From: Gymnogyps californianus
Lineage: Eukaryota > Chordata > Aves > Accipitriformes > Cathartidae
Assembly: GCF_018139145.2 (NCBI RefSeq)
Contig: NC_059474.1
Location: 43,418,344 to 43,482,343 of the forward strand
Direction of reading: 5' to 3'
Length of the DNA: 64,000 bases
Part shown: piece after piece, positions 35,558 through 50,500 of the stretch
Layout of the letters: each line of letters opens with the position of its first letter
How positions within the stretch are numbered: the stretch's first letter is position 1
Notes under the pieces: model-generated
What the model was told of the DNA's origin: nothing
What the model saw: the letters and a program-made list of their open reading frames with translations, nothing else
Databases searched by the model: none
Position numbers and translations under genes: made by a program

Positions 35558-38500
35558 GTGAGGAGCTGTTATTAGCTTATGCTCATGTCTGTGGCTTTTA
35601 TTGCAGTGTCTTACCTTTTGGCTCTTTTGTAATTAATTGGTGAGTTATGGTTATATGATTCTATCAATAACCATGTATGTGGTTATTTTAGAAACAAGAA
35701 AACATCTTGAATTTCTGAAGAAGTTGAGGCTACACGTTTGGGCATCCCTATCAAGAGCTCAGTAAGTACAGTGGGGTTCATGGAAAGAAATGTAATGAAT
35801 GGTAATAAAAAATGTTTCTTTGAACTAAGTAGACATCACAGTGTAGTACCCCTTAGAGAAAGAAGCTATGTCCTTGTCACCTAGGTTTGTGGAAAACCAG
35901 GAGACCTAAGGCATGCTTAGGATTTTATACTTCCTCCAGCCACATGAAGGAAGATTCCTAATATAATAGAAAGTCTGCCCGAAGAGTAGGGATTGTCTGC
36001 ACGTTTTACCAACTGATCTACAATTTTAACTATTGCTATTTATTATTTTTCAAATTCTCTGTCATGCTTTTTTTGAGCATGTTTCCAGGCTACTACTTTT
36101 ACAGCATTTAAAACAGTTTTCCTACAAAATTTTCCTTTTCATATATACCTTCTGTGTTTTTGCACATCAATTCTCATGCATGATCTTCTGCGTCTCCAGA
36201 TTCTGATTCCTTTCCCTGCTTGATATGGGAAAGGATTAGTAATAGTGCCGTTCACATTGACAGTGAAGTGTCTCCTCTGCATTCTGGAGATGACATGCTA
36301 AAGAGATTAGTATTAATTAAAAGCAGGCAATTTAACTGTGCAAGACAGAAGTTTACATAGTTTTTGTTCATGGAAGGCTACTCATTGCATCAGATAACAA
36401 ACTGGGCTTATAAACCAGAGGCTGTTGATCCCAGCCAGAAAGGAAAGCTGGGTCTTCCCAGGTGTGGATCTAAGGTGATGTGTATCAGGCATTTTTGACA
36501 GCCTTGAAGGAAACAAGCACATTCTTACCATTATAGTATGGATGTTCTCATAATATGCATTAGCATTGTAGCATGTAATAGGCAGGGTAGTATGTAATAG
36601 ACAAACATGATGGCAGAGAACCTTTACTAGAAGGGCTTGCCTCTTCTTCATCTGGACCCGCAAAAGTTCTTCTGACTCCTTGGTCTGTCCTGGGTAAAAC
36701 ATTATGTCCCTGGACTTTCATGGATTCTTAAAGAGCTGGAGAATGCAGTCAATTCCTAGGATGTATTAAAAACTGCTGAGGTGCTGCCTGTTTATACTTG
36801 CCATCTTCAGTGCAAAGGATTTGTTTCAAGTTTGACCTAAGACTGATTAGTGCAAATTTTACCAACTTTCATAGTTTTCTGAAATAGGAAGGGGATGAAG
36901 AAGTCTTTTGATTCTTTGGTCTCTTGAAGGAATGTATTGTGATTGGATTCCTTTTGCTGTTAAGGTATTTTTCTTGCCGTGGACATTCCTTGGATGAGGG
37001 AGGTAGTTGTCATTGCCATGATAGTTATTGATAACCCACTTGCTGTTTTTAGCTGGAAACTCAGGCAGGAAGGCTCTCAAAATATATTTTGTGGTTATGT
37101 CCTGTGGGGTATTTCTTGTAGAACAGATAACATTTTCTGCATAAGCAGACATGGACAAGAGGTGCCATCTAAGTCACAGAAGCCTTAGATGCTACAAAAG
37201 TATCCGGAGTTGTAAAGGAGACAGTTGTTAATACATTCAATAACTGGAAGAGTTGCAAGCTATTTAGGACTAACCTTAGATCCAAGAAAGATGGTTTGCT
37301 ATTGATTTAATTTATACATTTAATGTTTAGCTGATTTAATTAACAAAACCATGTATTTTAAAATCTATTAGTAAGCAAATTTCTTCTGTCCCATGTCCCT
37401 AGCTTTTCTTGGAGTAATGTTATGTACATGCTACTTCTTTTTCTTTCAGGCACGTCAGTCTGTTAAAAGACTTCGTTGAGTCTGAATTCTTTGTGATAGA
37501 TGGCGATTCCTTACTACTTATGTTTTTAGATGAGGAAACACAATATCTGAACTTCTTCTACCAAATTGAATGCTTCCTGCAGGATTTCACTGAAAAAGGA
37601 GCAAAATATGTCATTGCTTTCTTCAAGGTACTGAACAAGTAACATTTGTTTGCTGTTTAAACCACTGCATTCCTTCAAAACCAACTGCTTGATTCTAATT
37701 AGGATTAGGAAACTGTTCATTGTGTCAACAAATGTAACTGAATAATTTTGTTGTTTTTATTTCCCACAGGATGCAGAACAGATGTACTTTCCGTATCCTC
37801 GTTTTCTTTTCTTACGTACTGCATTAATAGAACACCTAAGGCATAACACAAGCACCACTGTTCATACAGAATTTTCCAATTGTTTATCATCCAAATGGGA
37901 GATTTTTCTGAAGAAAAGCTATCCTTACTTCATCATCGTATCTGACGTAGGACTGACCTCTCTCCAAACAGACTATTTATCTATTTTAATTGCTCATTCA
38001 TTGTCAAAGAAAATAAACGTTGTGCTTGCTTCAGGACAGGAGTATGATATTCTTAGAGTTTACGGATATCATGTTCAGAGTGTGTATAAACACAGATTAT
38101 TTTTTCAAAAGGTAAGTTACACAACTTTTTTGTTGGTTTGCAATAATGGTGTTAGTTCTACTTAGCAGATTTAATACTCATATTGAGATATTTTAATTAT
38201 ATTTTACATATTAAAATTATAAAGCACGGATACATGGCTCATTTTATGTTTCTTTAATCTACTGGTCTTGAAATCCTTAACAGGCAAAGATTGTGATTGG
38301 TGGCAAATTCCTGCCCTGTTCTCTATAGTCTCATTTCACATCCTTGTTCACTTAAGGTATGATAGTCTCAGATACAGCCTTTCCCATATCTTCAGTATCA
38401 CATGTCTTAGTTGACTTGTAATATACCAGACAAAGACTAGCATTTAGGCCAGGGATGTGATTTTAAAAATTTTATTTAGAACAGATGTTTCTTGGAGGCT

Positions 38501-41500
38501 GAGGATTGACATATATCTGAATGGTTTCTGTCTGTGGCTAGTAGTCCCTGATGCATAGTATCTATTGACTTTTGCACATAACTTTTGACTTCTGCACTTC
38601 TTAGTATGAACGAGATCTGCGATGTGCCTGTGAAAACCTAGTCAGGTACAAAGAACCATTCATGCATCTATATGAACATCTCAAGCTGAGCCTGAAAAGC
38701 ATACAAAAAGAGGTAATTTGACCTCTTTGATCCTTTTCCTTTTTTCTCCTCGAGTTGACTGTCTTCCTCCATTCCTTTGCCTGAAATTCTCTCCTAGCCA
38801 GAGCTGGGGGCTCTGTTCCTTATCCTGAAGTGACACCCTGAGTCTGAGAAGGTCTCCTCTGCGCCCACTCTTCTTCACAGCAGCTTGAAGCTGTTTCTTT
38901 CTTTAAAGTTCACTAAAGCAGGATGGTTCAGCTGGAAGCTGATCAGTGGGATGTCGCTTAAGGGATATTTCCATCTTGGCGACTGGCTTTGTCTTGTAGA
39001 AGATGGGAACCAGCCCATTCAGCAGAAAACACCATCTGTGGCATAAATCCACCCTTAGGCACATGGGGGGCTGTGGCTACCGCTCTCTGGGTGCGCTGTG
39101 GCCATTGCCTCATCCCCACGGCAGCAGCTGGCTCCTGAGGGTAGGGTGTGGGAGGGTACGTTCAGCAGCGATGGGCGAGAGTCGGTGCTGCTGCCAGCAG
39201 CAACCTTGTCTGTGGGGACATCTCAAAATTTAAACCTTGCTATTGCAACTGCTAAGGCTTGTACACTCCGTTAACTAAAGTATTCACAATCTGGGAATTT
39301 TTTTTAAGAGCTTGATTACAGTTGCAAGGTCTGTGCTTGCATGATTAAAGCAGTGGTTTTACAATATTTTAACTTTTAAAAATTGGTATTTTTACGGTAC
39401 TGTAATCACCTTTAGTGCTTAATATACTCCTGCCATTTTCCTGAGCGTTAAGTTACACTGCAGTGTTGTGACTCTACTTTTGCTACTGTGGAGAACAACA
39501 GCAAGGCTTCCTTGGACTTCAGTGGGAACGATACTGGTCCAGCAAGCTGATTTTTTTCAGTCCAGAAAAAAATGGTGTTACTCGGAAAGCATTTTAAAGC
39601 CTGGCTACTGCTAATATTTTGTTTTATTATGATTATCTTTCCTGAGGCAAGTTCAATAACTGGATACCCCAGGAGCAGAAAAACATCAGGGCCCAGCAAG
39701 GGTGGGCAGCTGATCCCTTGGGGCCAGGGTCGTGGGAGCTCCCCTGGGGGTGGCAGGACAGGACCTGGTACCCAGGGCCTGTCCCACTGCCCCAGTCAAG
39801 AGCAGGGCAGCCAGGAGGCAGCTGCAACCCCGGGCATCAGGCACCTTCCTGGGAACGGGCCGAGGCCAGACTGGGTTGTCTGCCTGCTGGGCTGTGGGGA
39901 GCTGGAGACCAGCACTGCTGCAGCATTGCTGGGGCAGGGACTGACGGCCCCAAGGGGCTGAAGTGGGGCCCTGGGCAGGTGGGAGGAGGTCCCAGGGCTT
40001 GGGCAGGGACAGTTAAGGCTGTTGGTGCCTTCAGGGACATGACAAAAAAGAGCCATTTTTACTAATGATTGTGCCCACTTTTCCTTCTGTAGTTTTCATA
40101 TCCTTTTTGTCCCTTCTCCGATAGAACTCTGTAAAGGATAAGACTTATCCTTTTTTTGTAATTTTTATTATAGCAGTCATTTGTGCTATTCATAATGTTA
40201 TGACTACAGGTTTGCCAGACTGTCCGTCTGTTGAAACAACTATGGCCTGAAGGATCTGATATTCGGCGTGTGGTCTGTGTTCTTGCTTGTGCCGTGGGAT
40301 TAAAAATGTACAGCAACATGTTGGAAAATGCAAATACTTCCATGGGAGCAAAAACAAAGAAATCGGCAAGAGTAAGAATTTTTTTAATATCTTTTCAGCA
40401 CAGTGACCATAAACATTTTGCTAATAGGAGAGATGACTGTTCTTCTAGATCCCAAGTTGAAGAGAGGCCCAGCTGCTTCCTTTGTGACTACACTCTGTAA
40501 GTGGTCTGGTTCAGATAATTACTGTGGCCACAGGTTTTCCAAAGGAGCATGGTCTCTCTGTGGGTGGTACCGTGCCCCCTGCCACAGTGGCTATTCCTGG
40601 GGAAAGTTTTACCTTAGGAGCAATTACTTCCATAGGAAGTTTTACCTTAGAAGGTAGTTGCACTCATTATTTTTCCTTTCCGAACAATCAGTGGCATACT
40701 AGCTTTTACAGAAGAATACACTTTTCCTCAAGTTAGCAAGACATTTCAGAAAAAAGGTTTCTTTCTAGGTGCGGTCATGACATCATTTTTGTGACCATAC
40801 TACAAGCCTTATATTTTCATCAAGTTAACACAGATGCAAAGTATCAGTAATATTTTATGAGACATATTCAGTGGACTACGGGATAGCTACGAGTGATTAG
40901 CACAGCTGGATTTCTGTACAGACTTTTTGCTGCGCAGTTGAGAAAAGAGCATGGGCCTATATCTAGATATTAACTTTTCCTGTTAAAATAATAACATTTC
41001 TAGCCAGACACAATGACAACTGTTTTTAAGTTTTGTCTTGATTTTCGTAGTCATATTCTTTTCGGAAAAGAGATTTTTTTTTTTTTTTACATTATAACTG
41101 ATCTGCATCTACCAGCACTACAAGAATGTTCATTTTGAAGTAAGTGTATCCACAAGTAATAACAATGCACAAATTGTTTAAATAGATCAAAATTATTAGC
41201 TGCTTTAACAAAGTGTAAACCACTGAATTAAGTAGAGGTGAACACAATTATTTTACTGAAGGACATAGTCAACTTTTTATCTGTCATCTCTCAACAGGGA
41301 AGAAGTAAACCCCTATCTCCAGAAGAAGCAGCTGACCTCTGTAGGATGCAGTGTCTTACAGTGACTTTTCTTCTTCATATGCCTCTTTCACAGAGAACTC
41401 AGATTAGGATCATGAAATCCTGCTGGACTAAGCAAGTTTTACCATTAATAAAAATGGTAGGTGTAGCACTGTCTTAGTTCCCCTGTCATCAGGTGCATTT

Positions 41501-44500
41501 GTCGTTTCAGTTTTCATTTTCCTTTATATGCTACTTTAGTCATCTGATGAGATCAAAGAACATAATGTACCTGCTGGAAACAAACCTTACCTGGTTCAGG
41601 AATCTTGTGAGCCACAAATCAGTGGGGCTAGGAGAATGTTTGGGGCAATATCTCTATACTTGACCTCTTCTTAGACATCTCCAGTTAGCCAGCATTAGTG
41701 TTAGGGTACTGGGCTAGATGGACCTTTTGGTCTCATCCAGTATGGGAAGTTTGATGGTAGGCCTTTTTATTGTTTAAAGTTGGTTATTACAGTGAAGGAG
41801 AACAGTAAGGGCAGTTTCCTGATCACAGAGAAGTCAAGTAACAGTGTGTTGTTTTTCATGTCAATAATATCTGTGGTAGTTAACCTTGCTTTGGAGATGC
41901 TTTGATCCCACCACGTGAAAAGGTGCTCCATAAGAATTAATTGTTTGCTTTATTTTAACAGCAACAGTTGTGTATGCATTTTGCTCTGACACAGCTAAAT
42001 GATACAAATGACTGGAAGTTGGATTTAACTTACCTGCCTGACTTAAATGATGATTCACTGCTCATAAATCTTGCACATTACTATGAGGTCGAATACACTG
42101 AAGGTATTTATCTTTGAACAGTTTGCTTTCTTACATTTCTAACTTTATTAAGCTGCAAAATGAGAATGAAACTGTTTGTACAAGCAGAAATGAGCACATT
42201 TTTCTAATTACCCATATAATAATGGATACATTTTATGGAATAATAGGGAAACTTTTTTCTGTAGCCAAGTCTAGAAAATCACATGTGAAAGTGTCTTTCA
42301 CCAGTACTCAGTTAGAATACTTTACAATGTCATATCTTTGATGTGCAACCTGTACTTATGCAAAGGAAGAGTGATATAGCATAGGTAGTAAGAGCTTTGG
42401 GTCACTGTTATTGGGTATTCTCATTTGGTTTTTAGCCAGTATTCTATCCATTTCATTTTGTCTTAGTGCAACGCAGTCAGAATGGAAACTATGTTGTATC
42501 CCTACTGTCACTGTGACATTGGATAATATTTTTAATTTCAGATGAGATTGATTCAGACAAAATTGTATATTGTCTTATAAATACATGAATTTGGGAGCTG
42601 GAGATTTAAGAACACCATCAGATGTGTTAAGATTCACAAAAAAGTTACAAAAGCTGACAGAGCAAGAAAGTATGGAAAAAGTTTTGTAGCAAATGTTCTT
42701 TCAGAGTAATTCTGTTTACCTGAAATCCTCTGCCATGAGTCTGTCTGTGTGATAGTAAACCAGAACACTTTCCTTATGAATCTAGTCACAAGATGTCCTG
42801 TATGTAAAGCAAGTGTAGAGGATTTTTTAAAAGGAAATATAAATAAGGAATATGAAACATTTGTTTTTATGATGATACCTATTATTGGGCACTAAAACCA
42901 AAATTATCAATTCAAGATCCTACACTGCAGGAGTCGAAGGTGAGAGAAACTCTTCTTTAGCTGTGGACCTTGCAGACTTCCACAAACAGTCTAAATCTGG
43001 TGTTTTTTCCAAAATACATCTTCTCAGTACATTTAGTTATTTATACCCTGGGCTATTAAAAACTGTGAATGTACAACATTCTGTTCTAATTTGTTCTAAT
43101 CACCAAAGACCTTCGATAGGACTGAAGTCTTTGTGCCTGACACTGCATAGGTGAATAGGTAGGTTCTGTTTGAGGAAACTTAATTTTAAAGTGCCTTTTT
43201 TTTCCGCCCCCCCCTTGCTTTTTTTTTTTCTTTCTTTTTTTCTTTCTTTCTTTCTTCCCTGTGCAGGATTAGAGTTCAAAAAGGAATTGGGGAAAGAAGT
43301 GGAGAATGAATACCAATGTTTATGGGACACGGTAACAAAATTGGCTGTGAAATACAGTTTTGGAGATGCTTTCCCAATACGAAAGACCTCCCAACTATTT
43401 CTTGAACAGGAGCAGACATCATTTAGAGGTACTGACAACTCCACAAATTAGAGAGTTAGAAGCATGATCTTCATTACTATCACTAAAAGTTCTAGGAGTA
43501 GTGATCTGATTTTACCCTGATCACAAATCTAATCCATGCTTCATGGATCCTCTCCTACTTCCTTTCAACCCACTAGCAAAACTTGCAGCTGATGCCAAAA
43601 TAAGTCTGACCAGGCCTTATGGGTGAAATTCTGACTCCACTGTAGACAGCACAAGTATTGTTATTGACTTCAGTAGGAACTGGGTTTAGTTCCATGATTG
43701 CTAGCCGAAATCTATTGTATGTATTGTAAAAAACATTATGATTGGTGTAATACAAATAATAGTAAAAAGCGTAATAATTCTTCATAATTAAAGTAACGAT
43801 TACGTTTACGACCAAACTGTCTCTGAAGAACATCTTTGTACATGTTGACATAGGGTTATGCAGGTATTGGGCATGGGAGCAGCAAATTAAGTGAAATACA
43901 GAATTGTTGCCCTAATGGTAGAGAGTCCAGCAATCACTGTAGCTCACATTGCAGTCCTTGAAGGCTGTAGAAATGTGACTTGCCCATAAGTGTCTTAAAT
44001 TACACCATCATCCTGTTTAGTAGCCCATAATGGGGGAAGTGCATAGTTGGCTCAGAGATTATTTGTTTTCTTCCCTCACTTACAAGACCTGTGAAAGGAG
44101 TAGGTAGAGGTTTTTGCCCGATATCTGACATTTCTTGAGAACCAGTTTTGTTACAACCTTCAAAGGTTTGTTTTAAACCTATCAAATTGTATAAATGTTT
44201 AGAAGAGACAGTTGGTGAGAAAGTCAGTAAAGGCTGGAATATAATTCTGCTTAAGTTTGTGGGTGTTCTTCAGCTGGTTTCAAAGATGTCAAGTGGGCAA
44301 AGTGGGCTCTAGTGGGCAAAAAAAGACAGTTTCTTTGTTATCTGTGGAATATTAAGGCATCCTCTGGCACAGCATTTGTGTTGCCTATTTCTGTATCTCC
44401 TTTGGACACCTTGAAGACTGAAGTTGTGGCTAGACTTCAAACGTGGGAAGGATGCACAATGTTACATGTTATCTTTAGTCGTCTAATGTAAGTGCAGTTG

Positions 44501-47500
44501 AAAGTGCACATTTAGGAGACTGGTCTTTATGGAATCAGTGCAGGAAAGTAGATGTCTGTGAGATGGGATGGGTTGTAGCATTCAAAAAGTTAGCATAGGT
44601 GTCTAAAATGGATTATGAGAATATCTACTAGGAAGCAATAATGATGTCTGCTTCATTCTTCTTCCCATGCTTGAGAAGAAACAGGAAGGGGGGAACTAGT
44701 GAACTGCTGCTTACTTTAGCAAATTTTAGTTCATAGGCTTTCATTTATAATGTAACTTGACAGAATTTTCAAGTATGATATGCAATTATATATATATTCT
44801 TAATTAAACAATATTAATTATTTTTTACACTGTAAAGACTGTGAAGAAGAAATTCCTAACATTGGACTGATCTCAGTGAAATCTGATCTTGTTGAAGACT
44901 ATGCTGGAGATGTTTTGAAAGACCTACCTGTTTTAGAAAGGTACATATATGAGTTTTATTATAATGAAATATCATTATATGGGCTTATTTTCCACTCCCC
45001 TGCACTTTACATCCATATTATGCTCAATTTGTACAAATGTAGAAGTGCTTTTGCTATGACTGGGTAAAATTTCGTTTACATGTACTGGTGTAAATATTAA
45101 CAGAAAGTTCAGAACAAGATGGGTAAGAGTCAATATATCCATATTTTCTCATACTGTTATTTGTTTGCATTATAGTCTTTGATTCTTATTCTACATTCTG
45201 GAACTGTTTTTCTAAAAGTACAATTTGTATTTGAAAGGCCTCATCCTAAATTGCAAAGCTCAGATTGATTTCAGGAGAAGAAAAACATTAAATAAAAATA
45301 CTGAAAAAAAAAAAAGTAAGAAGAGATCATCCTTCACATTTGCTCTGCTACTTGTGGAAGTGGGTTCTGTGCTGCACAATGAGTATTTTTTAGCCAGCAT
45401 GCGAGTTATGTAGCTACAGTGCATTCTGTGATTAATCTGTATGAAAAGAAGTGAAAAAATGGGGTTTTACTTTGTTTATTAGTAAATCTTTCTGAAAAAC
45501 TGAGTCTATCTTGACACACTATATTTGGAGTGCTATTAAACCCTATGTTGTTTTTCTACCACAGTAAAATTGTGTTTTGATAAATACCCAGTTTTCTGAA
45601 TGTTTTGAATGTTTCATTAGAGATGCCAGAAAGCACTTAATTTCTGCTCTGTTTAATGTTTGTGTATTTCAGCAACGATCCTGCAGTTACTTCCCTTATT
45701 AAATACAAGGAATTTGATGAGCTTCGTCACTGGCATTCTGGCAGACCTTTGACTGAGGAATATGAGCGAGTACGGTGTGATGCTGATGGTAAGAAAAACT
45801 AACACAAAGCCCATGTGTCTGTGTTGGCTAGAACAGTATTGTAAAGGGTATCGTGGTTTTGGAGAAGGACTTCTCATTTCGGAAAATATTTGCAGCTGTA
45901 TAAATACTTGCCAAACTAGAGCTACTGCAATAGCTAAATTATGCTTAAACTGATGTGCCTGTGCATTATGTGTATAGATTGTGTATTATCTTAAATAGGT
46001 CTAATGAGTATAACAGAATGAGCACTTGTGGCCAGATGTTCATGATGCATTCCTTTTTGCTTGCAAAATGCTTCACAGATTTATATAAGCAAACTGTATG
46101 TACATGTGCAGTTTAATGTTTAAATATAGAGTTTGGATAATGCTTAGTAAGTACATCTATACATGTGCAAAATCTGCTCAGATGTTTGCACAGTTCACGC
46201 ATAGCCAGTCATCTTTTGGGAACAGAATTAAAATAGGAAGTAAAAGAAGCTGTTGTGGTTTAACCCCAGCTGGCAACTAAGCACCACACAGCCACTTGCT
46301 CACTCCCCCCGACCCTGGCGGGATGGGGGAGGGAATCAGAAGGGTAAAGGTGGGAAAACTCGTGGGTTGAGATAAAGACAGTTTAATAGGTAAAGCAAAA
46401 GCTGTGGACACAAACAAAGCAAAACAAGGAATTCATTCACTACTTCCCATCGGCACGCACGTGTTTAGAGCCATCTCTAGGTAAGCAGGGCTCCATCATG
46501 CGTAACGGTTACTTGGGAAGACAAATGCCATCACTGCAAACATCCCCCCCACTTCTTTCTTCTTCACCCAACTTTTATTGCTGAGGATGATGTCATATGG
46601 TGTGCAATATCGCTTTGGTCAGCTGTCCCAGCTGTGTTCCCTCCCAACTTTTTGTGCACCCCCAGCCTACTCGCTGGTGGGGTGGGGTGAGAAGTAGAAA
46701 AGGCCTTGACTCTGTGTAAGCACTGCTCAGCAATAACTAAAACATCCCTGTGCCATCAAGACTTTTCATCACAAATCCAAAACATAGCCCCATACTAGCT
46801 ACTATGAAGAAATTTAACTCTATCCCACTAAAACCAGCACAGAAATAAACAACAGTTGTTTGTACCATAATTCTTGATTTTATGCATTATAGTTTCCTTT
46901 AAGTTTTTTCCAGTTTGAGATACTAAGGAAAACAAACCAGGGACTTAGCTTTGATCTTAGGTTTGCGTATTTTCATGAAATGAAATATATGATACTGTAT
47001 GTACCACCAAGTACTCAAAACTTTTTCTCAAAGATGTTCCCATCATCTATTGCATCATACAGTGAATTAAACTGTGAAAAACCTACCAGGAGTTGAGAAG
47101 TCATGGATTACTGTTGGTACTTCCAGTGTTGCTTATGGTTTTCACTCAGTGACTTAGAAATGTTGTTTCCCGAGTGGGTATTTGCACCACTTGACCTATG
47201 AAATCAGAGTTCCATCTGCTCATCTTTCTGACTGGATGATTTTTTGTATTATTCTGTGCACTATGATTTCAACGGGAAGTTTGGAGAACGTAACTGCAGA
47301 ATAGTAGCTAGAGCACCTTCCATACTGTTGGAGTTGAAGGTTTATGTCCACTCCAGCTGAAGAGAGGGCCCTCTCTCTCCTGTGCCTTGCATGAATACTC
47401 TGAATGCTGGCATCTGTCATCTCAGTCTTTCTTGTGAAAAACAGAAAGATCTTCTGAGATGGGTCTTCACACTCAGAAGCTGACTCATCGTTTTGATTTT

Positions 47501-50500
47501 AGGGCAGAGAGAAATACCTAGGCTTGAGTGTGGAAGTATCCATGTGCTCAGTTCAGTATCTTCCATTGGCTAGCATAAGTGTTCTTCCAGCAGCTTTATT
47601 TATTTATGTTCTGATGACAAGCTCTTGTTTTCATGGGGAAGAGGTCTCTTTCTGATCATCTGAATTGCCTTCGGAAGACACCTTCCTATTTTCATGGACT
47701 GTGTGTGAAACCTAGGCATTTTGCTCAGTTATAATTTCTTTGCAGGCATCCTGCTTGCTAAGTTTTCTAGTATTTTTAATGTGTGCCTAAAGTAGTTTGA
47801 ATTTGAGTCTATTGCCTGTCTCTCAGATAAATCAAAGTACTGTTGGATTTCAGTGAGTCTTAGTAGCCAGCATCTTTCAAAATGTGATTTTGGCCTTTAG
47901 GTCAATGAGGAATTTTTAGGAAATTTATCCATTACCAGGTACCTTTTCTTGGAAACAGATTAGGCTGGAATTCTATCAGAGTGTTTTTTAATCAATTATT
48001 TTTGTTTGCAGCAAAATCCAAAGATCCAAAAGAAAGAAGACAAATACAAAAGTTACAGACTTTTCGCCATTTTTATGGAAGCACTTTGGAAGACAGCACT
48101 TCAAAACTTATTGTACATCAAGAGGATGTGTCAGGGAATGCTAATGCTGCTGTCAGAAAGACACAAAAAAAGCATGTAAGTATATTCAAGTTGTTCTTTT
48201 CAAATCCTTTTTCTATTATCCAGGAAAGGATTTCTACTATATGAGTCTCACAGCTGAAGTTTTATATTCTGAATGCACTAGTAGTTCTCAGTTGAAGAAA
48301 TTTAAATTGCCTTTATACTTCAAATTTAATTAACTAATTGGCAAAAGTATTTTTGTTCCTAGTTAGGAATACTGATGAGTGATTATATTTTAACAGGCAG
48401 AAGTAAATAAAAAAATTAATAAATATGAACTCTGTAAAGGCTGATAGGTTTTGGCTCATGGCCAGTATTATAATGTGGAGTGAAGGAAACTGGAGTTCAT
48501 GAATTTAATTTTATGTTAAGAAACTATAGAGAAATACTGGAAAAACAATTATTCAGTTATTTATTTCCCTGCACTATTTGGAAACATTTTCTGTGAAAGA
48601 TCCTGTAGATACTGCAGTTAATCCTAACTATGTGAACATTGTCAGACATCACAGGGTATGTAGCATGTATGTGCATACTCACAAATGATACTGAGCAATA
48701 GTGATTTGAGTAATATTTCATAATAGATTGTACTATGGAGTACAGATTATGGTCTGTTGAATTACCTGTAAAAGTCTGTATATAAAATAACTTTGTTAAC
48801 TTCAAGTAAGGTTGAACTCTTAATTTTATTTAACTTATTGAAAAGCATCTCAATATGATCAGAATTACTATTACCCATGTATAAAATAAAAGCTTGAAAT
48901 TTAACTTTCAGACATCTGCTATTTTAATTTTCCACATTTGTGCTTTTTTTATACTACTTATGAAGCTTTATACTGACTTAAAATGAAGCTTAGGGAAGCT
49001 TTTTTGAGCAACATATATTGGCATTCAGAAATTATATCTCCTTCAAAAAGAAGTGCTACTTTAAACAATTCCCAAAACAAAATGCATCACACAGATTAAT
49101 TGAAAACTATAATGTACCTGCTGTGATAGAGTTTATGGATTAGGTTTTTTTAGATGATGCTTGCACACATCATCTGTGTGCAAGTTGGTTAGTTCTAAAT
49201 ATCTTCATTTTATTGGATAGAAAAGTAAAGCGGAAACAATTGCAGAGGAAAACAACAAGCGACTAAAAATTAAAGAAGAGAAGAAAGAACAGGAGCAATG
49301 GAAAGCCTTGTGTGTACCAACTGAAAAGGAAATAAAAGCAAATCTGACTGTTGGAATAAATAAATTGGAGAAGTTTCTCAAGACCCTTAAATGTAAATCT
49401 GTGAAGTTCAGTGTAGAAATGACTGGACTATCTGCCTGTTTAGAAGTGTGGAAGGAACACTGCAGAGAGCAAGGTATGATAGCCAAATTTATGTTCAGTA
49501 TTCAACTTCTACTCCCGTTAACCAAGAGAGTGAGTGACTTTGGACACTCTCAGCTGAAATAAAGACGTGTAAATACAGCCCTGTTTCAGGAGCATGAAAG
49601 GTGTTTTTAAGTATTAACAGGCTCTGGTCCCCTTTTACAATTTCAAGATCCTTTGAGTTAGCCATAAAGTATCCAATGAAATTAGATTGTAGCTGTTTTC
49701 CTGTTTTGCTTTGTAAACATTGCATACATAAATAATTTATTTTATTGTATCTACCTTTAAGGATTCTATATCATGCACACTGAAATGTATCTATATTGCA
49801 GTGGATTGTTTAATTAGCTGAGGTGGTTAGCTTACAGTCTGGATGATGACAATTTGCACAGAAATCTGTGCTATCACGGTTAGTCGCCTCCTATTTCACC
49901 AGAATTAACTTGTTCAGTCCATACCCTCAGTCAGGAGGGTCCAAACACACACTGCTCTAAACGTGTTGAGGAGAGTTGTAAACACTGGAGTGAAATATGT
50001 TGCTAATAAGATTGAGTAACAAATGTGTGGGTCAGGAAGGTGAAATAGGGGAGCTCAGTTATTGCGTAGATGTCAGAAGTATGACTTCCTTTTATAGCTG
50101 AGCCTGCAGAAGCAGATAGAATTATTTGGGTGCTTGGTCTTAAGTGGCACTCCTCGTAGAGGTCACAGGAGTGTGGGTTGTCTTTGTCTAGTTGTCTTTA
50201 AATAAAATTCATTTTTAAATTGTCATAAATGTGGTTGGACGGATAAGGTCTCTTCTAAAAATACCTAATATCAGAAGACTCCCAATGATACAATTTGTTC
50301 TCAAATAACTGTAGACCTTTTTTTTTTTTTTTTTTAAAAGGTAACAAATCTAAAGATTTAAGCAAAGCTGTTCAAGTCATGAGGAGAATTCATATCCTCC
50401 TTGAAAAATATCAAGATCTCTTGGAGAAACGACATCTACAAAAGCTGACCAGATATCTAAGACTTCTTGGATTTGAGAATTTGGCATGCTCTCTATCTGG

